From assembly GCA_016716525.1 (NCBI GenBank), contig JADJWE010000001.1, positions 2,066,108-2,130,107 of the forward strand: a stretch of 64,000 bases of DNA. Direction: 5' to 3'. The position numbers were made by a program, and so were the translations under genes. Every line of letters starts with the position of its first letter. Positions within the stretch are counted from its first letter, which is position 1. Shown one piece after another: positions 17,655 to 26,387 of this stretch. The notes under the pieces are model-generated. The model was not told where the DNA came from, searched no databases, and saw only the letters and a program-made list of their open reading frames with translations. This DNA comes from Candidatus Flexicrinis affinis (GTDB taxonomy: Bacteria > Chloroflexota > Anaerolineae > Aggregatilineales > Phototrophicaceae).

Positions 17655-19076
17655 ATGCTGTTTTCGCCGCTTCCCCGGCCCGAACGTCTCCAACTAAGAA
17701 TTTCCGAACGCCGGCTGCTTATGCGCATCGGCGATACGCTTGCCGTGCTCATCGCAGTCGTGATCGCGCTCTTTGTTTGGACAGTGGTCGCCAAGTATGA
17801 GTTCTCGTCCCAGTTCATCCTCGAGAACTCGCTGTGGTTCGCCGTCCTCGCTCCGCTGTGGCTCACGCTCGCCAGCGCCAACGACTTCTACGATCTACGC
17901 CTCGCCAGCAAGCGCGGGCAAATGATGCAGCGCCTACTGCTGATTACGGCGCAGTTGATCGTCGTGTACCTGATCGTGTTCTTTTTCAGCCCGCGCGAAG
18001 CCTTGCCCCGGTTGTTTATCCTGTACTACGGCGTCGCGTCCTTCGTGCTGATCACCCTGTGGCGGCTGGTCAACCCGGCGCTGATCGGCTGGGCCACGTC
18101 GGCGCGGAAAGTCCTAGTAATCGGCACCGACGGCGGCGCGGAGGAGATGATACGCGCGCTCAAGAGCGAGTCCGGCGGCGAGTACTGGATGGTCGGCATT
18201 ATCGGCGAGGAGCATGAGGTCGGCGACTTGATCGACGAGGTCGCAGTGATCGGCGGACCGAGCGACTTGATGAACTTTGTCGCGCGCGAACGGGTCACCG
18301 AGCTGATCCTCTCCTCCACGCGCGATCTTTCAGGCGACATGTTCACCGCTGTGATGGACGCCTATGAGCACGGCGTCGCGTTGATACCGATGCCCGTGCT
18401 GTATGAACGGTTGACGGGGCGCGTGCCGGTCGAGCACGTCGGCGCAAACTGGACGGTCGTGCTGCCCCTCGATGAAGGCGACGGGTTCCAGCCCTACCCC
18501 GTCCTGAAGCGACTCCTTGAAGTGAGCGCCGCACTGGTCGGATTCGTTCCATTCGCGATCCTGCTGCCCTTCGTTGCTCTGGCCATCTATGTCGACTGCC
18601 CCGGCCCGATCTTCTACGGGCAGGAGCGCGTGGGCATGAACGGTCGGCCGTTTCGCGTAAACAAGTTCCGCACCATGATCCCCGACGCCGAGCAGGCGAC
18701 CGGCGCAGTGTTCAGCGATAAGGCCGACCCGCGCAAGACTCGTGTCGGCAAGTTCCTGCGCAAGACCCGTATCGACGAGCTGCCGCAGCTTGTCAACATC
18801 ATCCGCGGCGACATGAGCTTGATCGGCCCGCGCCCGGAACGCCCGGAGCACGTCGCGCGGCTTCAGGCCAAGATCCCCTTCTACCGCACCCGGCTGACCG
18901 TCCGACCCGGCCTGACCGGCTGGGCGCAAGTGATGTACGGGTACGGGTCGACCGATGACGACGCGCTGGTAAAACTGCAGTACGATCTTTACTACATCCG
19001 CCATCGATCGCTGATGCTCGACATCACGATTCTCGTCAAGACCATCGGCCGAGTCCTGAAGATGTCCGGTGTGTAG
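17655..19076 (+). CDS. Polyprenyl-phosphate sugar-1-phosphate transferase (WbaP/WcaJ type)
   Basis: A 473-residue initiating glycosyltransferase that transfers a sugar-1-phosphate from a nucleotide sugar to undecaprenyl phosphate, the first step of exopolysaccharide or O-unit assembly. Four N-terminal membrane helices (to ~120) and a Rossmann-like CoA-binding domain (VLVIGTDGGAEEMI, about 150-260) precede the bacterial sugar transferase domain. The latter has the re-entrant helix LLEVSAALVGFVPFAILLPF, the GPIFYGQERVGMNGRPF motif, KFRTM, KTRIDELPQLVNIIRGDMSLIGPRPERPEHV and RPGLTGWAQV. No polysaccharide cluster surrounds it. An upstream TACAAT at 17616-17621 may be a -10 box, without a clear -35. 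Confidence 0.92.
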   Translation: MLFSPLPRPERLQLRISERRLLMRIGDTLAVLIAVVIALFVWTVVAKYEFSSQFILENSLWFAVLAPLWLTLASANDFYDLRLASKRGQMMQRLLLITAQLIVVYLIVFFFSPREALPRLFILYYGVASFVLITLWRLVNPALIGWATSARKVLVIGTDGGAEEMIRALKSESGGEYWMVGIIGEEHEVGDLIDEVAVIGGPSDLMNFVARERVTELILSSTRDLSGDMFTAVMDAYEHGVALIPMPVLYERLTGRVPVEHVGANWTVVLPLDEGDGFQPYPVLKRLLEVSAALVGFVPFAILLPFVALAIYVDCPGPIFYGQERVGMNGRPFRVNKFRTMIPDAEQATGAVFSDKADPRKTRVGKFLRKTRIDELPQLVNIIRGDMSLIGPRPERPEHVARLQAKIPFYRTRLTVRPGLTGWAQVMYGYGSTDDDALVKLQYDLYYIRHRSLMLDITILVKTIGRVLKMSGV

Positions 19077-19139
19077 CTGGCAGGCCGAACGGTCTGGCAC
19101 TGCGCACGCGAAAAATGGTACACTCTATCTAGTTTGAAC

Positions 19140-19154
19140 TGTGCATGTTGCACA
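19140..19154. promoter_or_regulatory. Perfect 6-3-6 inverted repeat upstream of the P5C dehydrogenase gene
   Basis: TGTGCA-TGT-TGCACA lies 20 bases before the start codon and just ahead of the GGAGGTG ribosome-binding site. A TACACT at 19119-19124 may be the -10 box, with TGGCAC at 19095-19100 as a poor -35, which would put the repeat immediately downstream of the transcription start. The position suits a repressor operator. Confidence 0.5.
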
Positions 19155-19174
19155 ATTAAGTATGGAGGTGGTGT

Positions 19175-20734
19175 GTGCTGCCTACGTTCAAGAACGAGCC
19201 GCTGACGGATTTCAGTGACAGCGCCAACGTCGCCGCATTCGAAGCTGCACTGCGCCGCGTGCGGGACTCGCTCGACCGCCTTCAGCCGATGCTGATCGGC
19301 GGACGCGAAGTCCTGACCAGCGACGTCCTCGCCAGCTTCAACCCGGCCGCGCCGCATGAAGTCGTCGCGCGCTTCCCACAAGGGACAGTGCAGCATGTCG
19401 ATCAAGCGGTTGAGGCCGCTCAGTGCGCCTTCAAGGCTTGGAGCCATACACCGGCTTTCGAGCGCGCCGGCTACCTGCTGCGCGCCGCCGCCATGATGCG
19501 CCGCGAACGCCACACTTTCAGTGCGGCAATGGTAATCGAGGCGGGCAAGCCGTGGGTTGAGGCTGACGCAGACACCGCCGAGGCCATCGACTTCATGGAA
19601 TACTATGCACACCAGATTGTCGCGCTTGAAGACGCCAGCGATCGATTGGTCCCGCAGGCCGGCGAGCGCGGCCAACTGCGCTACATCGCGCTCGGCGTCG
19701 GGGCCATTATCTCGCCGTGGAACTTCCCGGTCGCGATCTTTAGCGGCATGATGAGCGCCGCGCTTGTCAGCGGAAACACAGTCGTCGTCAAGCCGTCCGA
19801 ATTGACGCCGTATGTTGCCTGGATGGTAGTCGATCTCTTCCGCCGGTGCAGCATACCCTCCGGAGTGATCAACTTCCTGACCGGTCCCGGCGCGATTGTC
19901 GGGGGGCGTATGGTCGAGCATCCGGGAACGCGGTTCGTTGCGTTTACCGGTTCGCGTCAGGTCGGCACCGAAATTTACGCCAAGGCGGCAGTGGTGCATC
20001 CGGGCCAGCGATGGCTGAAGCGGTCGATTCTCGAGATGGGCGGCAAGGACGCGATCGTCGTCGACACCAGCGCCGACCTCGACGAAGCGGCGGCAGGCAT
20101 CGTGGATTCGGCATTCGGGTTCTCAGGGCAGAAGTGCAGCGCATGCAGCCGCGTCATCGCACTTGCCGACGTGTACGACGCAGTACTAGAACGCGTGGTT
20201 GAACGGACACGCAAGCTGCGCGTCGGGATGCCGGAAGCCGGTCTCGAGACCGACCTCGGCCCCGTGATCGACACGAGAGCGCTCGACAAAGTCAAGTACT
20301 ACGTCGACGTCGGCCGCAGCGAAGCCGAGCTCGTGTGCGGCGGCAGTGCCGTCGAGACGCCCGATCACGGCTACTTTGTCGAACCCACCGTGTTTTCTGG
20401 CGCCAACCCTCATGCGCGCATCTCGCAGGAGGAAATCTTCGGGCCGGTGGTATCGTTTATCCGTGCAAGCACGTTTGACGAGGCGCTGGCCTTCGCAAAC
20501 GACACCGATTATGGACTGACCGGTGCCGTCTACGCCATGGATCACGGACGACTCGAACAGGCCCGGCGCGAGTTCCATGTCGGCAACCTGTACTTCAACC
20601 GGAAGTGTACCGGAGCAATGGTCGGCGTCCATCCGTTCGGTGGTTTTGGGATGAGCGGCACCGACAGCAAGGCCGGCGGACCGGACTACTTGCTGCACTA
20701 CACGCAGCCGCAGTCGATCACCGAGAAGCTATAG
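19175..20734 (+). CDS. 1-pyrroline-5-carboxylate dehydrogenase (RocA type)
   Basis: A 519-residue NAD-dependent aldehyde dehydrogenase. Its full length, the N-terminal extension LPTFKNEPLTDFS..., the AGKPWVEADADTAEAIDFMEYYA segment and the C-terminus NRKCTGAMVGVHPFGGFGMSGTDSKAGGPDYL identify the RocA/PutA-domain group. This group oxidises glutamate semialdehyde to glutamate in proline and arginine catabolism. The catalytic residues are Glu287 (ILEMGGKDA) and Cys321 (SGQKCSACSR). The GTG start follows GGAGGTG. No proline dehydrogenase gene is adjacent. The inverted repeat upstream suggests substrate-responsive control. Confidence 0.9.
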   Translation: MLPTFKNEPLTDFSDSANVAAFEAALRRVRDSLDRLQPMLIGGREVLTSDVLASFNPAAPHEVVARFPQGTVQHVDQAVEAAQCAFKAWSHTPAFERAGYLLRAAAMMRRERHTFSAAMVIEAGKPWVEADADTAEAIDFMEYYAHQIVALEDASDRLVPQAGERGQLRYIALGVGAIISPWNFPVAIFSGMMSAALVSGNTVVVKPSELTPYVAWMVVDLFRRCSIPSGVINFLTGPGAIVGGRMVEHPGTRFVAFTGSRQVGTEIYAKAAVVHPGQRWLKRSILEMGGKDAIVVDTSADLDEAAAGIVDSAFGFSGQKCSACSRVIALADVYDAVLERVVERTRKLRVGMPEAGLETDLGPVIDTRALDKVKYYVDVGRSEAELVCGGSAVETPDHGYFVEPTVFSGANPHARISQEEIFGPVVSFIRASTFDEALAFANDTDYGLTGAVYAMDHGRLEQARREFHVGNLYFNRKCTGAMVGVHPFGGFGMSGTDSKAGGPDYLLHYTQPQSITEKL

Positions 20735-20737
20735 TCG

Positions 20738-21703
20738 CTACCGGCTGAGGGTATGCGCCATCTTGAAATACTGTGGGCTGATCTGGCGCGGCTTCGTCGT
20801 CGCATCGGCAAGCGATACGGTCGAGATTTCGCGTCCGTCCAGACCGACCATGATCGACGTCTGTCCGGCCAGCAGGTACTCCACGGCAGCGACCCCCATG
20901 CGGGACGCCAGCAGCCGGTCGAATGCCGAAGGGCTTCCGCCTCGCTGCGTGTGACCGAGAATAGTGATGCGAATCTCGAAGCCAGTCTTGCGCCGGTTCA
21001 GGTAGTCGGACAGTTCGGTGGTACGGTACGGCGCCCCTTCGGCGACCACGGCGATCGCGTGCGACTTGCCGCGAACGTACGCATCCTCGAGCGCCAACGC
21101 GACCTCCTCCATCGTGGGCGGAGCTTCAGGCGTGACGATAATCTCCGCACCGCCGAGGATGCCGCCCATAAGCGCTAGGTAGCCGCAGTTGCGCCCCATC
21201 ACCTCGATGATGAAGCCGCGGTTGTGGCTGTTGGCGGTGTCGCGCAGGCGGTCGAGCGCATCGAGGATCGTATTGAGCGACGTATCGACGCCGATGCTCA
21301 TGTTCGTTCCCCAGATGTCGTTGTCGATGCTGGCGGGAATCCCAACGACTTTTACGCCCAGCTTTTCGAGCGCCATCGCGCCGCGCAAGCTGCCATCCCC
21401 ACCGATCACGATGACCCCTTCGATTCCGCGCTCCTGCAAATTGCGCAGCGCCTTGCGCTGGCCTTGCGGCGTCTTGAATTCCTCATTGCGCGCGGTCTGC
21501 AAGATGGTGCCGCCGCGCTGCAAAATACCGCTGACCTCGCGGCTGCTCAAGATGGACATATCGCCGTTGAGCAAGCCGGCGAAGGCCTGCCGAATACCGT
21601 ACGTCTCGACGTCGTGCTCCATGGCGGTACGCACAACGGCGCGGACGGCCGCATTCATTCCGGGGGCGTCGCCGCCGCTCGTCATCACTGCAATGCGCTT
21701 CAT
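20738..21703 (-). CDS. pfkA: ATP-dependent 6-phosphofructokinase
   Basis: A 321-residue bacterial phosphofructokinase that phosphorylates fructose 6-phosphate in glycolysis. It has MTSGGDAPGMNAAVRAVVR at the N-terminus, GGDGS at 101-105 (Gly104 fits the ATP type rather than the pyrophosphate type) and PASIDNDIWGTNMSIGVDTSLN, which carries the catalytic Asp region. Substrate-binding MGRNCGYLAL and the ILGHTQRGGSPSAFDR block follow. I prefer the ATG at 21703, which gives the canonical MKRIAVMTSGGD start and normal length, over the GTG at 21721. It lies downstream of the YceD gene on the same strand. Confidence 0.94.
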   Translation of the reverse strand: MKRIAVMTSGGDAPGMNAAVRAVVRTAMEHDVETYGIRQAFAGLLNGDMSILSSREVSGILQRGGTILQTARNEEFKTPQGQRKALRNLQERGIEGVIVIGGDGSLRGAMALEKLGVKVVGIPASIDNDIWGTNMSIGVDTSLNTILDALDRLRDTANSHNRGFIIEVMGRNCGYLALMGGILGGAEIIVTPEAPPTMEEVALALEDAYVRGKSHAIAVVAEGAPYRTTELSDYLNRRKTGFEIRITILGHTQRGGSPSAFDRLLASRMGVAAVEYLLAGQTSIMVGLDGREISTVSLADATTKPRQISPQYFKMAHTLSR

Positions 21704-21800
21704 TTGCGCACTCGCTTTCACATGGTCGCGTCTAACGCGCTGAAGTCTAGCGCAAGCGTGTTAAATCGCGCTTAATCCGTGTCGTATACTCTGCCCGAAT

Positions 21801-22325
21801 TTACTGCTGCTCGTCTTTGAGAAGTTGCCTAAGTGCCGCCAAGCGCGGGTCGCCGGCCTCTTCAGCGCACGAGCACGTCTCCCGATTGCGGTTGATCCCG
21901 CACTGCGGGCAAAGCCCCTTGCAGTCCGGCCGGCACAGCACGCGCTCGTCGCTGTGTATCAGGATCTCCTCGCGCAGCAGCGGCGCCAGATCCAGCACGG
22001 CGTCTTCAGCGAGATAGAATGCCGCCGCGACCTGCGGGTTGGTGGCAAACAGCTCCTCGATCTCGAACTGCATGTCAAGCCGCACCGGATCGAGGCAGCG
22101 CATGCACTCGACATCCAGCCCGGCGTGCAGTTCGGCCTGCACGAGGATTCCCTCTTTCGTCCGGCTTAGACGGACCGGCCCGCGCAGGTAGTTGAGCGTA
22201 AGGTCGTCACTAACGCGCACCTCCGGGAAGTCAAACGTCGAGTCGTGGGTTGTGCCCGGCCCGGCGTTGAGCATAAACCCGACGTTGATCTTGAACACTC
22301 GCGGGTGTAGGAAGTGGACGGACAT
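21801..22325 (-). CDS. YceD/DUF177 family protein
   Basis: A 174-residue member of the YceD (DUF177) family, which in many bacteria sits beside rpmF and affects 23S rRNA accumulation. The core ECMRCLDPVRLDMQFEIEELF and the C-terminal CRPDCKGLCPQCGINRNRETCSC, a Cys-rich probable Zn site, are diagnostic. The ATG at 22325 has AAGGGA upstream. The usual rpmF partner is not downstream here; pfkA follows instead. A consensus promoter drives it. Confidence 0.85.
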   Translation of the reverse strand: MSVHFLHPRVFKINVGFMLNAGPGTTHDSTFDFPEVRVSDDLTLNYLRGPVRLSRTKEGILVQAELHAGLDVECMRCLDPVRLDMQFEIEELFATNPQVAAAFYLAEDAVLDLAPLLREEILIHSDERVLCRPDCKGLCPQCGINRNRETCSCAEEAGDPRLAALRQLLKDEQQ

Positions 22326-22387
22326 AGCGATGTCCCTTTCGCTGGGGCTGGACGATATGCGCGGCAAGGGGTGGCCGCACGGACTTG

Positions 22388-22415
22388 ATTATAGGACGCC
22401 TGATTCGGCTGTCAA
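22388..22415 (-). promoter_or_regulatory. Consensus sigma-70 promoter for the YceD gene
   Basis: On the minus strand, TTGACA (22415-22410), a 16-base spacer and TATAAT (22393-22388) match both hexamers perfectly. The -35 overlaps the stop of the upstream methyltransferase gene. The leader to the ATG is about 55 bases. Confidence 0.85.
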
Positions 22416-23171
22416 TTACGTTCGCCGGAACTCCAGCCAGAGATGATCGGCTGCCCAAGCGAAGCGTCCTCTGCGCCACGCTGCATCGTCCCAGCGCAGC
22501 AGTCGTTCGAAAAGACGCGGGCGCGCCTCGACCACGCCGAACATCTCTGACGGCGGCAAGAACACGCCTAGCCCAGCCCTCCGCTCCAGTCGAAAGGCGG
22601 GCGCCATAGCACGAACGAGCACCCGTTGGGACGGATAGAACACGGTCATACTGCCAAAGACAGCGCGCCCACCCCACCGCCGCGCTGCCGCACGCGGACG
22701 CAGGTGAACGGCCTGCCAGAGTGTTTCCCACGCGCAGAAGCGCGACATGACCGCCATTCCGACCCATCCGCCGGGTCGCACTCGCTCCGCCAGCCACGCC
22801 GCCACTACACCGAGGTCCGATGCTGCGTTAAGCGCGCCGAAGTTTGCCAGCGCGATGTCATACGGTCCGGGTGCGACGAGCGGGATCAACGCGTTCAGGT
22901 CGACCTGCGCGAACGTCACCGAGCCTCGCTCGCCGACGCGACTCCGCGCCACCTCCAACATCGCCGCACTGCCGTCAACGGCTGTAACCGCTGCACCGCG
23001 TTCGGCCATCCACGCCGCGTCGATGCCGGTGCCACAGCCGATGTCGAGTGCACGCATTCCAAGCGCAAGTTGCGCGGCGGTCCGCTCGTGCGTCCGCGCG
23101 CGCAGAATGCGTGCGATTGGCCGTTCGGTGAACTCCGAATCGTAGTTACGCGCTAGACGGTCGAACTCCAC
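22416..23171 (-). CDS. Class I SAM-dependent methyltransferase (UbiE/BioC-like)
   Basis: A 251-residue methyltransferase with motif I ALDIGCGTGIDAAWMAERGA, an acidic strand-2 end (VTAVDGS) and motif IV PYDIALANFGALNAA. The C-terminal part has a variable Trp/Phe-rich cap. The sequence is nearest in outline to the BioC/UbiE superfamily, but the substrate is unknown. A GTG at 23171 follows AGGGGT at a good distance and is preferred to the TTG at 23195. It is divergent from the SH3/LysM operon; no functional partner is visible. Confidence 0.75.
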   Translation of the reverse strand: MEFDRLARNYDSEFTERPIARILRARTHERTAAQLALGMRALDIGCGTGIDAAWMAERGAAVTAVDGSAAMLEVARSRVGERGSVTFAQVDLNALIPLVAPGPYDIALANFGALNAASDLGVVAAWLAERVRPGGWVGMAVMSRFCAWETLWQAVHLRPRAAARRWGGRAVFGSMTVFYPSQRVLVRAMAPAFRLERRAGLGVFLPPSEMFGVVEARPRLFERLLRWDDAAWRRGRFAWAADHLWLEFRRT

Positions 23172-23188
23172 CTTTACCCCTGACAAAA

Positions 23189-23217
23189 TCGACAAGCCCG
23201 CGAGTTCGCACTACACT
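23189..23217 (+). promoter_or_regulatory. Promoter of the SH3/LysM-methyltransferase-DinB operon
   Basis: TCGACA (23189-23194), a 17-base spacer and TACACT (23212-23217) match five and four of six consensus bases, leaving about 29 bases of leader before the GTG at 23253. Confidence 0.6.
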
Positions 23218-23252
23218 ATGGGGCAGGCGCCTTCCGAACCCGGAGTGACACC

Positions 23253-24485
23253 GTGCGGCTCATCCTGTTGTTGATATTATTCGCATCGACCCTGTGGCTT
23301 GCCACACCCGCGGCTGCGGCACCGTGCGACTCGCTACCGACCACGCTGCGTGTCGGACAAACCGTCGAAGTGATCTCGCAAGTGAACGCCCGCAGCGACC
23401 CCGGCTTCAACGGCCGCGTGGTCACGGGCCTGCGCACCGGCGACCGGCTGACGATAGTCGACGAAGCGGCGTGCGTCAATGCATTAACGTGGTGGCCGGT
23501 AAGCGGGGCGACGCAAGGCTGGGTTGCCGAAGCGACGCAAGGTGTCACCTACCTGCGGGCGGTCGAGACCGATCCCGTGGTGTTCGACGGCCAGCTTACG
23601 TACGATGTGGTGGCTGACGGCGAGGCAGGTTCATCCGACCGTTGTCCGCCGCTAATCGGCTCAGTCGCCGTCAACTATGCCGATGTGGACCTCACACAAG
23701 CCGCCGATGCGTCGACAGTGTTTTTCGTCGACTCCGGGTTCGCGATCCCGCCGCCAACGCTGTGCTTCCCGTCCGCTCGGCTGGGATCGCTGTCTCTGAC
23801 CGGTCCCGACGGTAACCCGCGCGAGGCGAACGTCGCGCCGGTAGCCACAGCGCCGGATTACTTGCAGGCTGCCCCGCCTCCATTTGCCATCCTGCGCAAC
23901 GGCACATGGACCCTGAGCATCGAGGGTTACAGCCTGAGCATCGACTACATCGGCCCGTTTGGCCCGCTGCTCACGAGCCGCCTCGCCGGCGACGAACAGC
24001 AGTTCCTCGTCGCCGGTTTTGCGCGCAGCGAGAGCGTCTCTGTGATCACCTCAGGCCCGAACGGCAACTTGCAGCGCACCTTGACCGTTGACGGCGCCGG
24101 TATGTTCGGCGGCACGATTGGGCCGGACGAGCAGTTGATTGTCGCGGTGAGCCAAAGCGGTCTGATCGCCGTCCCACCCGGGATCGACAACGTCTTGTTC
24201 GGCGGCCAGTCCGATGCCGTTGCGAGCGATACGCTACTCATCGCGGTGTTGTGGGGCGAAGAGGCCGCGGGCCTACCGACTCCTACGCCTGAGGTCACGC
24301 CAACTCCGCCGCCTGAGTGCTACTATGTCATCCGCAGCGGAGATACCTTGACGCGCATCGCTCAGAGGCGCGGCGTGAGCCTGCAAGAGCTGCTCGAGGC
24401 CAACCCGCAGATCACCAACCCGCAGTTGATACGTGCCGGCACTCGCCTGATCCTGCCCGGTTGTGTGAACACAGAGAATCCATGA
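23253..24485 (+). CDS. Secreted SH3b-domain protein with a C-terminal LysM domain
   Basis: A 410-residue exported protein. The signal peptide (to about residue 23, ending AAAA) leads into a bacterial SH3-like domain (~29-110: GQTVEVISQVNARSDPGFNGRVVTGLRTGDRLTIVDE...GWVAEA). A ~230-residue beta-rich region follows, then a TPTPEVTPTPP linker and one LysM (CYYVIRSGDTLTRIAQRRGVSLQELLEANPQITNPQLIRAGTRLILPGC). SH3b and LysM both bind cell-wall material, so it is probably wall-attached. GTG start with GGAGTG upstream. The next gene overlaps it by ATGA. Confidence 0.8.
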   Translation: MRLILLLILFASTLWLATPAAAAPCDSLPTTLRVGQTVEVISQVNARSDPGFNGRVVTGLRTGDRLTIVDEAACVNALTWWPVSGATQGWVAEATQGVTYLRAVETDPVVFDGQLTYDVVADGEAGSSDRCPPLIGSVAVNYADVDLTQAADASTVFFVDSGFAIPPPTLCFPSARLGSLSLTGPDGNPREANVAPVATAPDYLQAAPPPFAILRNGTWTLSIEGYSLSIDYIGPFGPLLTSRLAGDEQQFLVAGFARSESVSVITSGPNGNLQRTLTVDGAGMFGGTIGPDEQLIVAVSQSGLIAVPPGIDNVLFGGQSDAVASDTLLIAVLWGEEAAGLPTPTPEVTPTPPPECYYVIRSGDTLTRIAQRRGVSLQELLEANPQITNPQLIRAGTRLILPGCVNTENP

Positions 24486-25192
24486 GCGTAGACCACTTCC
24501 GCGAGATCTACGCCAATCGTGCGGCCGACTACGACCTGTTGGTACAGCGAGAAGACACGGACGGCAACCTGCTGCCAGCGCTTCGCGCCGCCGGCCTGAC
24601 CGACGGTATGTGCATCGTCGAATTCGGCGCCGGCACCGGGCGCGTGACCCGTCTCATGCAACCCCGTGCAAAGCTGATTGTCGCATTCGACCAGTCGCAT
24701 CACATGTTGGAGCAAGCCGTCCCAACGCTGGACGCGTCGAGGACAGTCTGCGCGACTGCAGCGAACGACGCGATCCCGGTCCGAACGGGTTGGGCCGACG
24801 CTAGTGTGGCCGGCTGGAGCTTCGGACACGCTACCGGGTGGTACCCCGACCGCTGGCGCGAGGAGATTGGCCTTGCGCTGGCCGAGATGCGGCGCGTCAC
24901 CCGCCCCGGCGGAACGCTCATCATCCTCGAAACGCTCGGCACTGGCAGTACGTCGCCCGCGCCGCCCAATGCCGTACTCGCCGCCTATTACGAGTGGCTC
25001 GAGGCCGACCACGGCTTTGTCCGTCAGGCTATTCGCACCGACTATCTTTTCACCGACACGCAGGAATCGGACTATCTCATCCGGTTCTTCTTCGGGGACG
25101 AGCTCGCAGATCGCGCCGCACAAAACGGCTGGGTGCGACTGCCAGAGTGCACGGGGATTTGGTCACACACAACCGAGGGGAGGCACACGTGA
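24482..25192 (+). CDS. Class I SAM-dependent methyltransferase
   Basis: A 236-residue methyltransferase. It begins DHFREIYANRAADYDLLVQRED, has motif I MCIVEFGAGTGRVTRLM, an acidic strand 2 (IVAFDQSHHML) and the post-motif segment RRVTRPGGTLIILETLGTG. The substrate is not evident. The start ATG overlaps the stop of the LysM gene (ATGA) and its own stop overlaps the GTG of the DinB gene. Three genes of different cell compartments are therefore tightly coupled, which is unusual. Confidence 0.78.
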   Translation: MSVDHFREIYANRAADYDLLVQREDTDGNLLPALRAAGLTDGMCIVEFGAGTGRVTRLMQPRAKLIVAFDQSHHMLEQAVPTLDASRTVCATAANDAIPVRTGWADASVAGWSFGHATGWYPDRWREEIGLALAEMRRVTRPGGTLIILETLGTGSTSPAPPNAVLAAYYEWLEADHGFVRQAIRTDYLFTDTQESDYLIRFFFGDELADRAAQNGWVRLPECTGIWSHTTEGRHT

Positions 25193-25674
25193 AGATCACG
25201 CCGGACACAATGCTGAAGCTGTATCAATACTGCTGTGACTTGCTGCTGCTCAACCTGCAGGGAATCACGCACGAGCAGAGTCTGCATCAGCCAGCAGCAG
25301 GCATGAACAGCATCAACTGGCTTGTCGGACACCTGATCTCCAGCCGCACGCGCATTCTCGCCTGTTTGGGTCAACCCGCGATCTGGAGCGACGAGCAGCG
25401 TATTCGCTACCGCAACGGTTCAGACGTGATCGCCGCCAACGGTCCCGGCGTCATGCAGATGGAAGAGCTGTTGCGCGATTACCGGCTAAGCCACGAAGCG
25501 ACGATCATCGGGTTCCACGGCATCGCGCCCGAAAGGATGAACGCCGCGTCCGATTTTCGCGGGCCGACGAATGCGGATACGCTGATGTACTTGCAGTTTC
25601 ACGAGGCCCATCACATCGGTCAAGTCATGTCCGTCCGCGAGCACCTTGGTCTGAGCAGTTACTGGCTGACCTAA
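25189..25674 (+). CDS. DinB-family four-helix metalloenzyme-like protein
   Basis: A 161-residue DinB/YfiT-superfamily protein. The family has a four-helix bundle with a three-His metal site and includes bacillithiol-dependent transferases and damage-induced proteins. Candidate ligands are His in NWLVGHLISSR and the pair in FHEAHHIGQ near the C-terminus. GTG start with GGGGAGG upstream, overlapping the methyltransferase stop. The stop shares CTAA with the convergent livF stop. The actual reaction is unknown. Confidence 0.8.
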   Translation: MKITPDTMLKLYQYCCDLLLLNLQGITHEQSLHQPAAGMNSINWLVGHLISSRTRILACLGQPAIWSDEQRIRYRNGSDVIAANGPGVMQMEELLRDYRLSHEATIIGFHGIAPERMNAASDFRGPTNADTLMYLQFHEAHHIGQVMSVREHLGLSSYWLT

Positions 25675-26387
25675 TGCCCGCCGAGGTACGCCTCGATCAC
25701 GGACGGGTCGTTCTGCAGCTCGACGCCGGTCCCCTTATGCGTGATAAACCCGGACTGTAGAACGTAACCGCGTGCGGCGATTTCGAGCGCCTTGGAGGCG
25801 TTCTGCTCGACGAGCAGAATCGTCGTGCCGCTTTCGCCGTTTAGGTACTGGATCACGTTGAAGATCTCTTCGACCAGCTTCGGCGCAAGACCCATTGACG
25901 GCTCGTCGAGCAGCAGCAAGCGCGGTGACGCCATCAGCGAACGCCCGATCGCGAGCATTTGTTGTTCGCCGCCGGAGAGCGTGCCGCCAAGCTGATTGAT
26001 GCGCTCCTTCAACCGTGGAAAGCGGTGGAAGACATATTCCAAGTCGCGCTCGATCTTCGCGGCGTCCTTGCGGATGAAGGCTCCCATTTCGAGGTTCTCG
26101 CGCACGGTCAGCCGCGTGAAGATTTTTCGCCCTTCAGGCGACTGGATAACGCCGTAGCTGACAATCTGATGCGGGGGTGCGTGGGTGATGTCCTTGCCCT
26201 CGAAGACGATATACCCGTCGGCAGCCGGTGTGATGCTGCTGATCGTGTTGAGCGTGGTGGTCTTGCCGGCGCCGTTACCGCCGATCAGCGTGACGATTTC
26301 GCCTTGCTCGACCGTCAGGCTGATGCCTTTCAACGCGTGAATTTTGCCGTAATACGTGTGGATGTTGTGGACTTCAAGCAGGCTCAC
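25671..26387 (-). CDS. livF: Branched-chain amino acid ABC transporter, ATPase LivF
   Basis: A 238-residue ATPase of the branched-chain amino acid importer. Features are LEVHNIHTYYGKIHALKGISL, Walker A GGNGAGKTT, the signature LSGGEQQMLAIGRSLM, Walker B LLLLDEPSMGLAP and the H-loop region ILLVEQNA that is typical of LivF. It is the last gene of livKHMGF and its ATG overlaps the livG stop, so the two ATPases should be made in equal amounts. Confidence 0.93.
   Translation of the reverse strand: MSLLEVHNIHTYYGKIHALKGISLTVEQGEIVTLIGGNGAGKTTTLNTISSITPAADGYIVFEGKDITHAPPHQIVSYGVIQSPEGRKIFTRLTVRENLEMGAFIRKDAAKIERDLEYVFHRFPRLKERINQLGGTLSGGEQQMLAIGRSLMASPRLLLLDEPSMGLAPKLVEEIFNVIQYLNGESGTTILLVEQNASKALEIAARGYVLQSGFITHKGTGVELQNDPSVIEAYLGGH

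Noticed and set aside
21721..21723. GTG start for pfkA
   Set aside because: It lies upstream of the canonical MKRIAVMTSGGD start with no better ribosome-binding site.
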